From contig CM075654.1 in assembly GCA_037953625.1 (NCBI GenBank), positions 54,071,001 to 54,135,000 of the forward strand: a DNA stretch of 64,000 nucleotides, in the 5' to 3' direction. Origin of the DNA: Crotalaria pallida. Lineage: Eukaryota; Streptophyta; Magnoliopsida; Fabales; Fabaceae. The notes beneath the pieces are model-generated. The model searched no databases. It saw only the letters and a list, made by a program, of their open reading frames with translations, and was not told where the DNA came from. How positions within the stretch are numbered: the stretch's first letter is position 1; every line of letters begins with the position of its first letter. Below, one piece after another: positions 1 through 10,700 of the stretch. The position numbers were made by a program, and so were the translations under genes.

Positions 1-831
1 AAATGTCATGAATGTGGTAAGAGAGGACACATAAGACCTCATTGTCCTGAGTATCTTAAGAGACATAAAGGTGAAAAGAAAAAGGGTAAAAGAGCTTACA
101 TTGTGTGGGATGCACCGGATGAATACGAAGAGACAAGCTCAAGCACATCAAGTGATGAGGAAGAAGCCAATCTTTGCTTGGTGAGTAGATTTGATGAAGG
201 CGCATCATCAAGTTTCACTTCAAGTAAGCAAGGAACCGAGGTAAATTCCGATTCCGAATCTGAGTCTCTTGATTATGAAGAATTATATAGTGCTTATGTT
301 GAAATGCATAATGAATTCAAAAAACTTGCTAAATTAAATGATAAAAGAAAAAGAGCTATTTTGAAATATAAAGAGCAAGTCTTGAATTTAGAAAAATGCA
401 TTGATGAGCTAAATAGTAAAAATGAAGCACTTCAACAAAGTATTGATTCTTTGAAAAGTCAAGAAATTCCTCCTTGTGAAAGTTGCAAAAGTCATGAACA
501 TGAAGTTACAAATTTGAAAAACACTATTGCAACTTTTTCAAGAAGTGATCAAAGATTAAATCAACTTCTTGAAAATCAATGGAACAATACAAATAAAACC
601 GGCTTAGGATACATGAATGCCAAGAAAAAGAATTTTAGAAAAGTTGGTTCTTTTTCAAATGTTAATTATTCTAAAAAGCCAACTTGCTTTTATTGTGGCA
701 TTGATGGACACACCTCAAATATTTGTAGAATTAAATCTCATGGTGTGCCTAACGGTTATTATGTTTGGATTGTGAAAGGTGAAAATCCCGATAAGCCCAA
801 AACAATTTGGTTACCCTTAAGCAAAACTTAA
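1..831 (+). CDS. gag: SIRE-type Gag nucleocapsid region, 5'-truncated by the window edge
   Basis: Structural Gag protein of a Copia retrotransposon, expected to package element RNA in cytoplasmic particles. The reading frame is open from base 1; the first ATG at 103 is internal. A CCHC zinc knuckle opens the frame (CHECGKRGHIRPHC), followed by an acidic Ser/Glu-rich stretch, a Lys/Glu-rich probable coiled coil (roughly 300-560), the family-typical NKTGLGY segment and a second knuckle (CFYCGIDGHTSNIC, about 690-730). The frame ends in a stop at 829-831, where an autonomous SIRE would continue into pol. Clade is inferred from the two-knuckle layout and the coiled coil. It could be a decayed remnant, but the visible 277 codons are intact. 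Confidence 0.75.
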   Translation, partial: KCHECGKRGHIRPHCPEYLKRHKGEKKKGKRAYIVWDAPDEYEETSSSTSSDEEEANLCLVSRFDEGASSSFTSSKQGTEVNSDSESESLDYEELYSAYVEMHNEFKKLAKLNDKRKRAILKYKEQVLNLEKCIDELNSKNEALQQSIDSLKSQEIPPCESCKSHEHEVTNLKNTIATFSRSDQRLNQLLENQWNNTNKTGLGYMNAKKKNFRKVGSFSNVNYSKKPTCFYCGIDGHTSNICRIKSHGVPNGYYVWIVKGENPDKPKTIWLPLSKT

Positions 832-1167
832 TTTTTTTTAAGTACTTTTGAAAGGCTATGTGCTAAATTTTTTTTTAATTGCCTCTTCATAAGTATATTT
901 GTTTTAGGGGGAAAAAAGTTTTTTTTTTTCGGGCTATAAATCAACAAGTACTATTAATGCTCATAATCCAACATGTGTTATTATGTTCTTCCTTTAGGCA
1001 TATTGCTCTTAATTTAGGCTCCTTTTTTATCATGCCAAAAGGAGGGAGAAATGGTATTGTTGTTTATGTTGTGCAGGTTTCTGATGTTGCATAAAGTCAG
1101 AGGGAGTTTATGCAAAACAACATGGATTATATTATCAAGGATTTGTCATCATCAAAAAGGAGGAGAT
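832..1167 (+). other. SIRE 3' untranslated region with two polypurine tracts
   Basis: No credible gene. Two purine runs are visible: CCAAAAGGAGGGAGAAATGG near 1034-1053 and AAAAAGGAGGAGAT at 1154-1167, the latter abutting the LTR start TGTAGAATC. The second fits the plus-strand primer. The first resembles the tract that lies after pol in SIRE elements, which supports pol having been lost between gag and this point. Confidence 0.6.
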
Positions 1168-2497
1168 TGTAGAATCAAAAAGGTTTTGATGAAGACAAAT
1201 AAATCAACAAGTTGTTTTGATGAAGCCATTTGCCTTGAAGTTGAACCAACAAACAACAACAACCAAAAGTCTACTCATTCTCTTGTAATTCATTGTATTC
1301 ATTCATTTATCGTTTATGAGTGTAGGTTGTAGATTTAGGTATTTTAGCTCTATTTAATATGGTATATTAAGTATACAAATTAGTTGAGTAAAATACCTGA
1401 AAAAGAGTAGAAAGGGATTGGTAAAAATCAAAGGTTAAATATTAACAAAATTGAAAAACAAATTTTCTGTATTTAACAGTAACTACTCGAGTAGTGCCCC
1501 AACTACTCGAGTAGTCTGCCAAACAGAAAAATATCAATTTCTCTATCAACACGGACTACTCGAGTAGTGCTTCAACTACTCGAGTAGTACGAGTCTGCAT
1601 CATCATCCAGTCTGATCCAAATATGACTGTTGGAGAGGCAATCAAGCCCCAAATCTTTTCACATACTCTCCTCCCTGGTTCTTGGGGATTTTGGAGATTA
1701 TAAATGGATGCCTCCTCCGATCCAACTCTCATAGAACGAACTTTTGGACACAAAAACCTGATTCAAGCTAAAACGTTTTTCATTTCAATCCCTCTCTAAG
1801 TCTAGGTCTCAATTGGTTTACATACTTTCATATTCATATTCAATTGAGATTGTAATTGGAGCCACAACCTTGTTACCTTTGTTATTCATATGATTGTTGC
1901 CATTAAATCATGGAGAAGGAGATCTTGAAGGTTTCAAGATTCTCTATTGCTAAAGGGAGAAGGTGTTGTTGAAGGTTTCAAGAAGCTCCCTTTGTGGAAG
2001 GTTGAAAAGGTTCTTCAACAGTGAATCAATTGAAATTGGGGTAAGATTTCAAGGGTTTGGTACACTCTTGAAAGGGTTAGAATTAGATTGAGTGAGGTTC
2101 ACTAATTAATCCTGTTTGTATCCAATTTAATTGATTATTAGTAAACTCTTCCTAAGGTTTAGGGGGGACTGAACGTAGCTCTCAAGTGGGTGAGAGTGAA
2201 CCAGTATAATAATTCTCTTGTGTTATCTTTTTATCGCTTTCTTTCAATTCCGCAATTTTAGTCTTTCTCATTGAACCTTAAGTTAGTCAATTTACCTGCT
2301 GCTGTTCGTGTTATTTTTGGTTTCCTGTGAAGCTTTCTGAAAATCTGTTCACTGTCTGAAATTGCTCGTACTACTCGAGTAGTTGGAGCACTACTCGAGT
2401 AGTTCAGGTGTTTTTGCACAGAAACTTAATTTTGTTTAAAAACAGTAAGCGTGTTTATTGCTAATATCAATTAAATCCGAAAAATTAATATTGTTGT
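1168..2497 (+). repeat. SIRE 3' LTR, first segment
   Basis: Begins TGTAGAATC directly after the polypurine tract. It holds perfect palindromes ACTACTCGAGTAGT at about 1484-1497, 1502-1515, 1555-1568 and 1575-1588, upstream of a TATA box at 1699, and two more at about 2372-2403 in the presumed transcribed part. It is interrupted at 2497 by element A. Confidence 0.7.
1699..1705 (+). promoter_or_regulatory. Candidate TATA box of the SIRE LTR
   Basis: TATAAAT about 530 bases into the LTR and about 110 bases after the last upstream ACTACTCGAGTAGT palindrome. Position and sequence fit a Pol II LTR promoter; the start site is not determined. Confidence 0.5.
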
Positions 2498-3382
2498 TGT
2501 AACATCCTAAGTTTTATTTTAAATGAAATTATTGTTTAATACCCAAGAAATAACTGAATAAATTGCTTAAAGAATTTTGGGTGACGGGAGAGTAGTAATT
2601 ATAAGTACTAGGGGTTGTATAGGAGACATTTGTAGAAATGGGCAAAATTATCTAAGCGGAATCGGGGGTTAAGTCGGCGTTTTAAATGTTAGAAATCAGC
2701 CGAAAAGAGAAAATTAGGAATTTATTATAGGATGCTAAGATATTAAATTCCACCGTTGGATGTGTAGTATAGGGGATTAAGAAGCTTGTCTAAAAATTTG
2801 GGCCCGATCCGACGGTTAACGAAAAAGTTACGGCAAATCGGAGTTTGAGATTTTTGGTGCACGCCCAGGCGCACCGGTGCACGCCCAGGCGCACCAGGGT
2901 GCAACTGGTGCACCAATTCAGAAAGATTTTCGCCCAGGCGCGCCCTCCATGTGCCCAGGCGCGCCCTGTGCGCACCAGTCACGCATCCTCATCAATCTGG
3001 CGCGCCATTTGTCCCACCAGTCCCGCACCAGGTGCAGCACCACGCACCAGAATGGGAGCTGGTGCCTCTCCCGCGCTCAGGCGCACCTCGACCGCGCCCA
3101 GGCGCGCGCGCAACAGCTGGTGCGTCGCCAGCCGCACAATCAAGCCTTGGGGGCAAAGTTTTGCACCACCAGCCACACGATGGCTGTCTTTGGTGGCTAG
3201 GAAACATAAAAGAAAAAAAAAGAGAGAGAGAGTCACCCACACAATCACCATCCTCCTTTCTCTCTCTATAATTCGAACCTCTCTCTCTCCTCTAGGGCTC
3301 AAGCTTTTCTCACTTCAAATTGATCAAGACTCAAGGGAGTGGCACTCATTCCATCATCTAGGCTTGTTATTATCATCTCCAA

Positions 3383-4607
3383 GTAAGTGTTTAAGTGTGG
3401 GTTCCCCTCTTTCCCTTCCAAATTCGTTTTTTCCTCTCTCTCTACCATCAATGGTGGGTTTCAATACTTAGGCATTGGAGGCTTCACTTTTCTTGGAGTT
3501 TTGACTTGATTCATGGCATAAATGATGATTCCTCTATTTTATGACTCTAAATTAGGTTCTATCATCATCTTTTGGTTTGGTATCTCTTTGGTGGGAAGGC
3601 TCAATTTTTGAGCAAGTTAAAATCTCCCTATCTCTAAGAAATTAAGGTAAGGAGGTTTGTGTTACCTTATTCTAGGGGGTAGGTTGTATTATGTGTATAT
3701 TGGATTGCTAGGAGGTGTTTGTTAGTTTTGATGAGGAACCCTAGGATAGTTAAAAATATATTAAACTGTGATTATGCCTAAAATTATATTGATATGTGAT
3801 GTTATGTGCAATGTGACTTTGATATTTGATTTAAGTGGAGGATATTGTGTTAAATTATATTGAGCCTGGGAGTTATGAATGGTAATGAACATATTGATTT
3901 GGAATAGGTATAATGACACTTTAGAAAGTGAAAATATAATGGCATGATTAACTGATGAAATCCATGAGATTGGAAACAAATGAAATAATTGGAAACGAAA
4001 TTCAAAGATTTAAAGATCCATAATTATTTAGTGGTGGTATGAGGTACCTTCCGGTGTGGAGGTGAAGTACGACGGTATGAGGTACCTTCCGGTGTGGAGG
4101 TGAAGTACCCATAGGCCAACTTGTATGAGGTACCTTCCGGTGTGGAGGTGAAGTACAACGGTATGAGGTACCTTCCGGTGTGGAGGTGAAGTACCCATAG
4201 GCCACCATGTATGAGGTACCTTCCGGTGTGGAGGTGAAGTACAATGGTGCGAAATACATTTTAAGAATGAAATAAAGGAAAGAAAAGAAAAAGAATGAAT
4301 TATGATGATGATATAGAAAACTAAAATTTAAAGTGTGCTACTTGGTAAATTTAATGGGAAAAGTTTGGTAATTCCTGCTTTATGACTAATGCTTTGTTGA
4401 ACCAAGATAGAGTTTATGAAATTATGCCTTATCATAGCTTAAAAAGAACTAAATAATTATGATATGTATATGTCTTTTATTGGGAGTGCCTAATTGTGAA
4501 ATGTGTTTTATTTGACTATATGTGATTGGCCTGGTGGTTCAGTATAGCATAATGGAAACTGCTTCCCTATTTTATTGTGTAATACTCACCTCCTTACCAT
4601 TTTTCAG
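3383..4607 (+). other. Possible LTR leader intron (family A)
   Basis: Donor-like CCAA|GTAAGT at 3383 and acceptor-like TTTTTCAG|GTAC ending at 4607. The same pair occurs in the A 3' LTR (35131-36366) and at equivalent places in F LTRs (41055-42741, 46721-48493). Family B has GTATGT and TTGCAG|GTG (23289-24835). The hairpin arrays of A and F lie inside. Splicing is inferred from sequence only. Confidence 0.4.
4038..4242 (+). repeat. Array of five GGTACC hairpin units in the A 5' LTR
   Basis: Five units of about 33 bases: TATGAGGTACCTTCC, then GGTGTGGAGGTGAAGTAC, separated by short linkers (GACGG, CCATAGGCCAACTTG, AACGG, CCATAGGCCACCATG). Each can fold because GGTACCTTC pairs with GAAGTACC apart from one bulged C. 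Reading frames through it give only repetitive peptides and are not genes. Confidence 0.85.
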
Positions 4608-4635
4608 GTACTGAGTTGGAGTATACACCTGGATC

Positions 4636-5913
4636 TGTAATACCCCAATTTTTGTTTCCCAAATAAATAAAAAGGAATATTTAAATAAAACTAATTATAT
4701 GGAATTAGTTAGTTTTTTTTATTAATTTATGATTATATTAAAAGAATTATCCATGGAAATATAAGAGAAAATAATTTGGGTTTTAAAAATAAGGATTTTT
4801 GCAGTTTAGTCCTTGGAAAGGACCTAAGAGGAAATATTGGAAAGATTTTTGGAGGGAAAGTGAATAAAATAATAATTTTTGAAAATCTGGGCGTGTTAAT
4901 CGATTAACCCGATCCGTTAATCGATTAACGGTGGTGCAGAAGCTGAAGATAGTGCGTTTGATGAATCAACAAGCTGGGTAATTCAAAATTTAACACATAG
5001 CACCGACTAGATTAGTGGTTAACACGTGTTAGCATGCATGGAGAGTGATTTAGGCTATAAATTAACGAATTTAGTTGATGGAATTAGTGGAAATTAAGAA
5101 AAAGGAGGGAAACTCTGTCAAAATCGGTTTTGAACACCCTCTGTTCTTCACCTTCGTTTTCCTTCCACAAACCCATACACACTACAAGCTTTGCATCTTA
5201 TCAAAGCTTGTAGGAAGAGCTTTCTATCCATATCAAGATCACGAATTTTGGTCGCTTGAGTGTGGAGATATTGCAGCTGGAAGTTGGGTTCTTGAAACTG
5301 AAGTTGGTAATTTCAGTTGTGAGGAGCTAAGTTTGGGGCTTCGATTTAGGTATGTATAGGACTCCAAATCGTGTCATTTTGGTTTCTAATTAAAGTTGGC
5401 AATGTCTAGTTTCTATATTGACCAAGTTTACTCATTTTCATGCACGTTTGGTTTGTCAAATCATCACCCGAACTTGCTCTGCTGAACCTGTCTTGAAACC
5501 GAAAACAGAGCATTTGTGGCTTGGTGATTCTGTGAGTTTCTTTGCTGCCTTTGCATCCAAAAAGCTTCATTGAGGTAAGGGAGAAGCTTTACTAATGCTA
5601 GAATAGATTGTGGTATTGATTTGATTATAGGTTGAACCACCATGAGGTTCAAGGGGCACTAGGTTAGGGGACAAAGGCTTGGAGGCCAGTTTGACCAAAA
5701 ATCCATATTGGAACATGTTAGATGTTGATATCTAAAGCTAAATGAACTTTCAATTTAACCTGAAACTAAGTGATTAATGATTTGGTATATTGAGTTGTGT
5801 TTTAGGTTAAAATTGGGGGAAAACTTGATGATTCTGTGATGATGGTATTATTTGATGTAATTGATGCTGTGAACAAGTTTAATATACTGTATTTAAGTTG
5901 GTTTGAAGGTTGG
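4636..5913 (+). repeat. Element B 5' LTR, first segment
   Basis: Holds two TTAATCGATTAA palindromes (about 4895-4928), a TATA box, and a GTATGT donor-like site at 5350. It is cut by element C after GTTGG (5909-5913); the 3' LTR reads straight through this point at about 23850. Confidence 0.9.
5056..5062 (+). promoter_or_regulatory. Candidate TATA box, B 5' LTR
   Basis: TATAAAT about 420 bases into the LTR, about 130 bases after the TTAATCGATTAA pair. The same box occurs at 22994-23000 in the B 3' LTR and in the third copy near 54400. Confidence 0.5.
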
Positions 5914-7034
5914 TGATGAGCATTTTATTTCCCATTATTCCTTGCATTATTTTACTCCTATTATTGATACTTGTTGCCTATTTGACATTGTTTAGCTTGA
6001 TTTAGTGATTTAGAGTTTATTGGACTACTATTCTAAATATTGTTTAATTTGGGATTATTTAGCCTAATTAATTCTATTTCTATTTTCAGGTCATATTTGG
6101 CACAAGGGCTTTTTGGACATTTTGGGAATGAAGATTTAATTTTGGAAGAGAAGATATATGATGAAGTGAAGATTGTAATCTATCTTTAGGATTAGTTGAG
6201 ATTTAGTTATATCTTTTAAGATTTAGATTTTATCTATAAGATATTTTTAGATTTAATTTAGAGATAAGCTTTCCTTAGGATTTGGGCCCATGATTTAGGC
6301 CCGTTTTGAGATTTAAAAAGCTAAATTCGTGTAAACCCTAGGAGAGACCTTCCATTCACGTTTTTTTACATTCTCTCTCATAGAGAAGGCTTAGTTTTGC
6401 TCTCCAAGCTTGTGGTGGCTGCTAGGGTTTCTCTCTCTTCCCTTTCTACACGTTTTTTGGTATTTTTCTTCATGGAAGGCTAAACTCTTAGGTTAAATCC
6501 CTTTGGTAATGTATCACATACTCTTGAGGTTTTGTTCTTAATGCTATTTCGTTTTTATTCACTGTTTTCATGCTTATTGATATGTTATGGTTCGCTTAGT
6601 TCCATTCTATAGAGATAATCCATGTGTATGAATGCTTAATTTATGCAAACTCGTAAAAACTCCATGCTTTGGCTTTTAATGCTTAATTAGAGGTTTGGGT
6701 TTTGGGGTGAGAATTGAATTTTCGCTTAGTATTTAGTTCTCACGAGTTGGACAGTGAAGAGGAAAGAAATTGATCTTTTGTGACCGATGATAGAGTTGTG
6801 AACGCGAGCCAAAGGGGTTTATCCGCTTTTCCTTATCTGTTTCTTCGTTTTGATTTAATTCTGTTTTGATTTCAATTATTCAATATTCAATACAAAAAAA
6901 CCCCCCCTGTTTTCTATGCATACTATGTGTTCGACCTTTTGCTTGATAAGATATTCCTTGGGAGACGACCTAGGAGTCACTTCCTAGTACTATACTTAAA
7001 CTGTTTTTATTTGTATCGGGTACGGCCTCGATCA
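5914..7034 (+). repeat. Element C 5' LTR
   Basis: TGATGAGCATTTTATTT to CCTCGATCA. Practically identical to 14889-16008. The differing bases by eye lie near 5972, 6034, 6729, 6851 and 7024, plus a seven- versus six-C run near 6901. Confidence 0.95.
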
Positions 7035-7038
7035 AATT

Positions 7039-7055
7039 TGGCGCCGTTGCCGGGG
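7039..7055 (+). other. Primer binding site, tRNA-Asp type
   Basis: TGGCGCCGTTGCCGGGG, four bases after the 5' LTR. It is complementary to the 3' end of plant tRNA-Asp, the usual primer of Athila-lineage elements. Confidence 0.9.
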
Positions 7056-7760
7056 AATATCGGTTCTTGCCAAAGGTCATTAGTAGTTAGTTAGTGTCGT
7101 AGTTAGTATAGTTATTATAGTGTGTCGTGTCTGATTTAGGGTCTAGTAGTCAATTCTGATAACCGGTTGAAGTTGCACTGTTTGCTGTTTTGCTATTTTG
7201 TTGCAATTAGTGTATTTGACTGATTCTGTGGTTGCTAGTTCACATAGTTGTGGGTGGAATTTTTGCACGAAAATTTATATCCACACTACTTTTATCATAT
7301 AAAAAGGTTTTGAGGCACCACGATCACTCAGATCATCACTGATTGTGAGTTCCAGAAAAATTTTCCAAGTTTTAGCAGCACTGTCTTCAAATCGTCGCAA
7401 CTTTTGACCCGTAACTCGGAATTTGACGAATTTTATATCAAATCGAAGGGAATTTTCTGAATAATCTGATTTTTCTCACTTTGTCAGAAAACTCCTTCGT
7501 CTGGATCCTGAAAAAGCCGTTTTACTATTTCTTTTTTATTTTACAAGTTTTATTTTCTTAGTTTTTGGTCTCTGATTTAATTGTTTGCCTTGGTTCCCTT
7601 TTGAATTTTGTCCTCAAACTTTTTGTGGTATGTTTTAATGATTTTAGGGTGCTGAAAAAAATAAAGAAAAAAAATTTTAAAAAATAAAAAATTTTGTTGC
7701 CTATTTTGGTCATGTATATTAGTGACAGTTTGCTATGCTTAATGGTGTTCTGTTCAGTAC
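7056..7760 (+). other. Element C leader between primer site and gag
   Basis: About 700 bases with no ORF of note, ending in an A/T-rich run (about 7650-7700) before the gag-pol ATG. Long leaders are usual in Athila elements. No other feature is visible. Confidence 0.6.
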
Positions 7761-10700
7761 ATGACTAGGGGCAACCCAAGCTACTTTCATCCATATAACC
7801 CTGAAATTGATAGAACTTATCACAGACTAGTTAGACAAAATAGGAACCAGTCCATAGGTAGTGAGTCTATTGAGTCTTTACATAGTGAGTCTGCTTTTTT
7901 TTCTTCTATTCCTATAAATTCTGATTCTTATTCTGATTATTCTGAAAATATGGCTCAACCTCCACCACGTGAGAGGACATTGAGGGAGCTGGCTGCACCT
8001 GATTTCACTATTGAAGATTTGTGCATCCAGTATCCCGATGACCCGTATGAGCTAAGGTCTGGACTAATTCATTTGTTGCCCAAGTTTAATGGTCTTGCAG
8101 GTGAGGATCCTCATAAACATCTCAAGCAGTTCCATATTGTCTGTGCTACTATGAAACCACATGATGTGCAAGAGGATCATGTTTGTCTTAAGGCATTCCC
8201 ACACTCCCTAGAGGGGCTAGCCAAGGATTGGTTGTACGATCTGGCCCTTGGTTCTATCACAGTCTGGGATGACCTGAAGAGGGCATTTTTGGAGAAATTC
8301 TTCCCTGCATGCAGAACAACAGCAATCCGAAAGGATATATCAGGCATCAGGAAACAAAGTGGAGAAAGTCTCTATGAGTATTGGGAGAGATTCAAGAGAC
8401 TGTGTGCGAGCTGCCCCCACCATCAGATCTCAGAGCAGCTGCTTATTCAATATTTCTATGAAGGTCTCAACCTCATGGAGAGAAACATGCTTGATGCTGC
8501 AAGTGGTGGTGCCCTAGGAGACATGACACCTTTAGAAGCCAGAGTCAAGATTGAGAAGATGGCTTTCAATTGTCAACAATTCCATGCAAGGGGCAACAGC
8601 GATGCAATCATAGTGAGAGGAGTGAATGATGTTGGCACAAGTTCTGGTAAGGTTGAGAAGCTTGAACAAAAGATAGATTCACTTACAACTTTGGTCACTC
8701 AATTGGCCATCAACCAGAAGAAGTTGTCCCTGCCTGCTAGATTATGTGGCATATGCACATCCGCTGAGCACCCCACAGATGCATGCCCTTCTGTGCAGCA
8801 GCAGCCCACGACTGGTGCTGACCAACCTGAGGCATATGCCGCCAACATCTTCAACAGTAGAAACCAGCAGCCACAGAACTTTGATCTCTCTACCAATAGA
8901 TACAACCCTGGTTGGAGGAACCATCCCAACCTGAGATGGTCTGATCGGCAGCAACCTTCACAGGTTCAATTTCAGAACAATTCTAGACCACCATATGTAC
9001 CTCCTCCAGTCCAGCAACAGAGACAACAACAGGCTAATTCTGCACCACCAGCTCCTAGTACTGAGCAGCAGCCTTCATTGGAAGAGCTGATGAAACAGAT
9101 GACCATGCAAAATCTCCAATTCCAACAGGAAACTAGAGCATCCATTCAAAGACAAGAGGCCTCCATTCAATCTTTGACCAATCAGATGGGACAGATGGCA
9201 ACAGCAATCAACACTATGCAATCTCAGAATTCTAACAAGTTGCCATCCCAAACAGTGATCAATCCAAACCAGAATGTGAATGCCATTAGTCTAAGGTCAG
9301 GGAAGCAGATTGTCACACCCACACCAGAATCTGACCTCAACAAAGATGATCTAGTTTCACCCAACAAGAAGACCCAAATGGTCGAGGAGAGTGAGCACAC
9401 AAGTACCAGAAAATCCCATCCAACTCAGCCTTCCACAAGCACAACACCTGCTGCTGCCCAACAACCACCCCCCATTCCTCTTCCTTTCCCACCAAGGGGG
9501 GTGACTCAAAGCAAGAAAATGGAAGAGATTGACAAAGAGATACTTGACACATTCAGGAAGGTGGAAGTCAACATACCCCTTCTTGATGCAATCAAGCAGA
9601 TTCCAAGGTATGCAAAGTTCTTGAAGGATCTATGCACACACAAACGGAAGCGCAAGGGCAATGAGAGGATCAACATGGGAAGAAATGTCTCTGCTCTTAT
9701 AGGTAAACTCGTCCCTCATATTCCTGAAAAGTGTAAGGATCCTGGAACTTTCTCTGTGCCTTGTATCATAGGTAATACTAAATTTAAGAATGCTTTGCTA
9801 GATTTAGGAGCATCTATTAATGTTATGCCTATGTCTGTTTTCAAGTCTCTTTCACTTGGACCCCTTCAACCTACGGGTGTGGTTATTCACTTGGCAAATA
9901 GATCTACTGCCTACCCCGCAGGTTTGATAGAGGATGTCCTGGTTCGGGTTGAAGAGCTTATCTTTCCTGCTGATTTTTATATTCTTGATATGGAAGAGGA
10001 CACCTCTCGTAGTGCTGTCCCTATCATATTAGGGAGACCATTTTTGAAAACAGCCCGAACCAAGATAGATGTGCATGCAGGTACACTTTCCATGGAATTT
10101 GATGACAGTGTGGTTCGATTCAATATTTTTGATGCTATGAAACATTTTTCTGATGACCACTCTGTTTTTCATGTTGACTTGATTGATGATCTGATTGATG
10201 AGCATGTTCTAGACTTTTTGCATGATTATGATTTGCCATCTTTCACTAGCTCATTTACTTGTTCTGCATGTTCTGATTCCGAAATGTGCACTGCATGCAT
10301 TGAAATTGACCAGTTTTTAAATTCTGCTACTGCATCTGTTGATTCATATGATATAGATTCAGATCATGCTAACCCCATTTCTGTTATGCATGAGTGTAAT
10401 CCATTTGTTCAGGTGCAGGCGGCAGAATCCAATTCTGTTGCTCCTTTAGTTCCATCTGTGATGCAGACACCTTTATTGGACCTGAAGCCCCTTCCTCCTC
10501 ATCTCAAATATGCTTACTTGGAGGCTGAGCAGAAACTTCCAGTGATCATCTCTACCTCCCTTTCTGTTGATCAAGAGAAGAAGCTGCTGGATGTGATTAG
10601 AGCAAACAAAAGGGCAATAGGATGGACTTTGGCAGACATACCTGGTATTAGCCCCTCCATGTGCATGCATCGGATTTTATTGGAGGATGGGGCTAAACCA

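Larger units (their letters stand above)
2498..4635 (+). repeat. Element A 5' LTR, first segment
   Basis: Matches 34265-36400 nearly base for base. It contains a GC-rich cassette at about 2855-3140 with repeated CCCAGGCGC blocks and GGTGCACC/GGCGCGCC palindromes, a TATAATT at about 3265, pyrimidine-rich runs, a GTAAGT donor-like site at 3383, five hairpin units at 4038-4242 and a TTTTCAG acceptor-like site ending at 4607. Element B interrupts it after GGATC (4631-4635). Confidence 0.9.

Noticed and set aside
2845..3471. Several overlapping GC-rich ORFs on both strands (also 34612-35219)
   Set aside because: Open in many frames because of the CCCAGGCGC repeat cassette; composition artefact inside the A LTR.
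4038..4242. CRISPR-like array
   Set aside because: Regular repeats with short linkers, but linkers are 5-15 bases and recurrent, and the array lies in a plant LTR.
4002..4259. Minus-strand frames through the GGTACC arrays (also at 35776-36018, 41999-42333 and 47665-48048)
   Set aside because: They are just the 33-base hairpin unit read repeatedly (YFTSTPEGTSY-like peptide); frame and length follow unit spacing, not coding.
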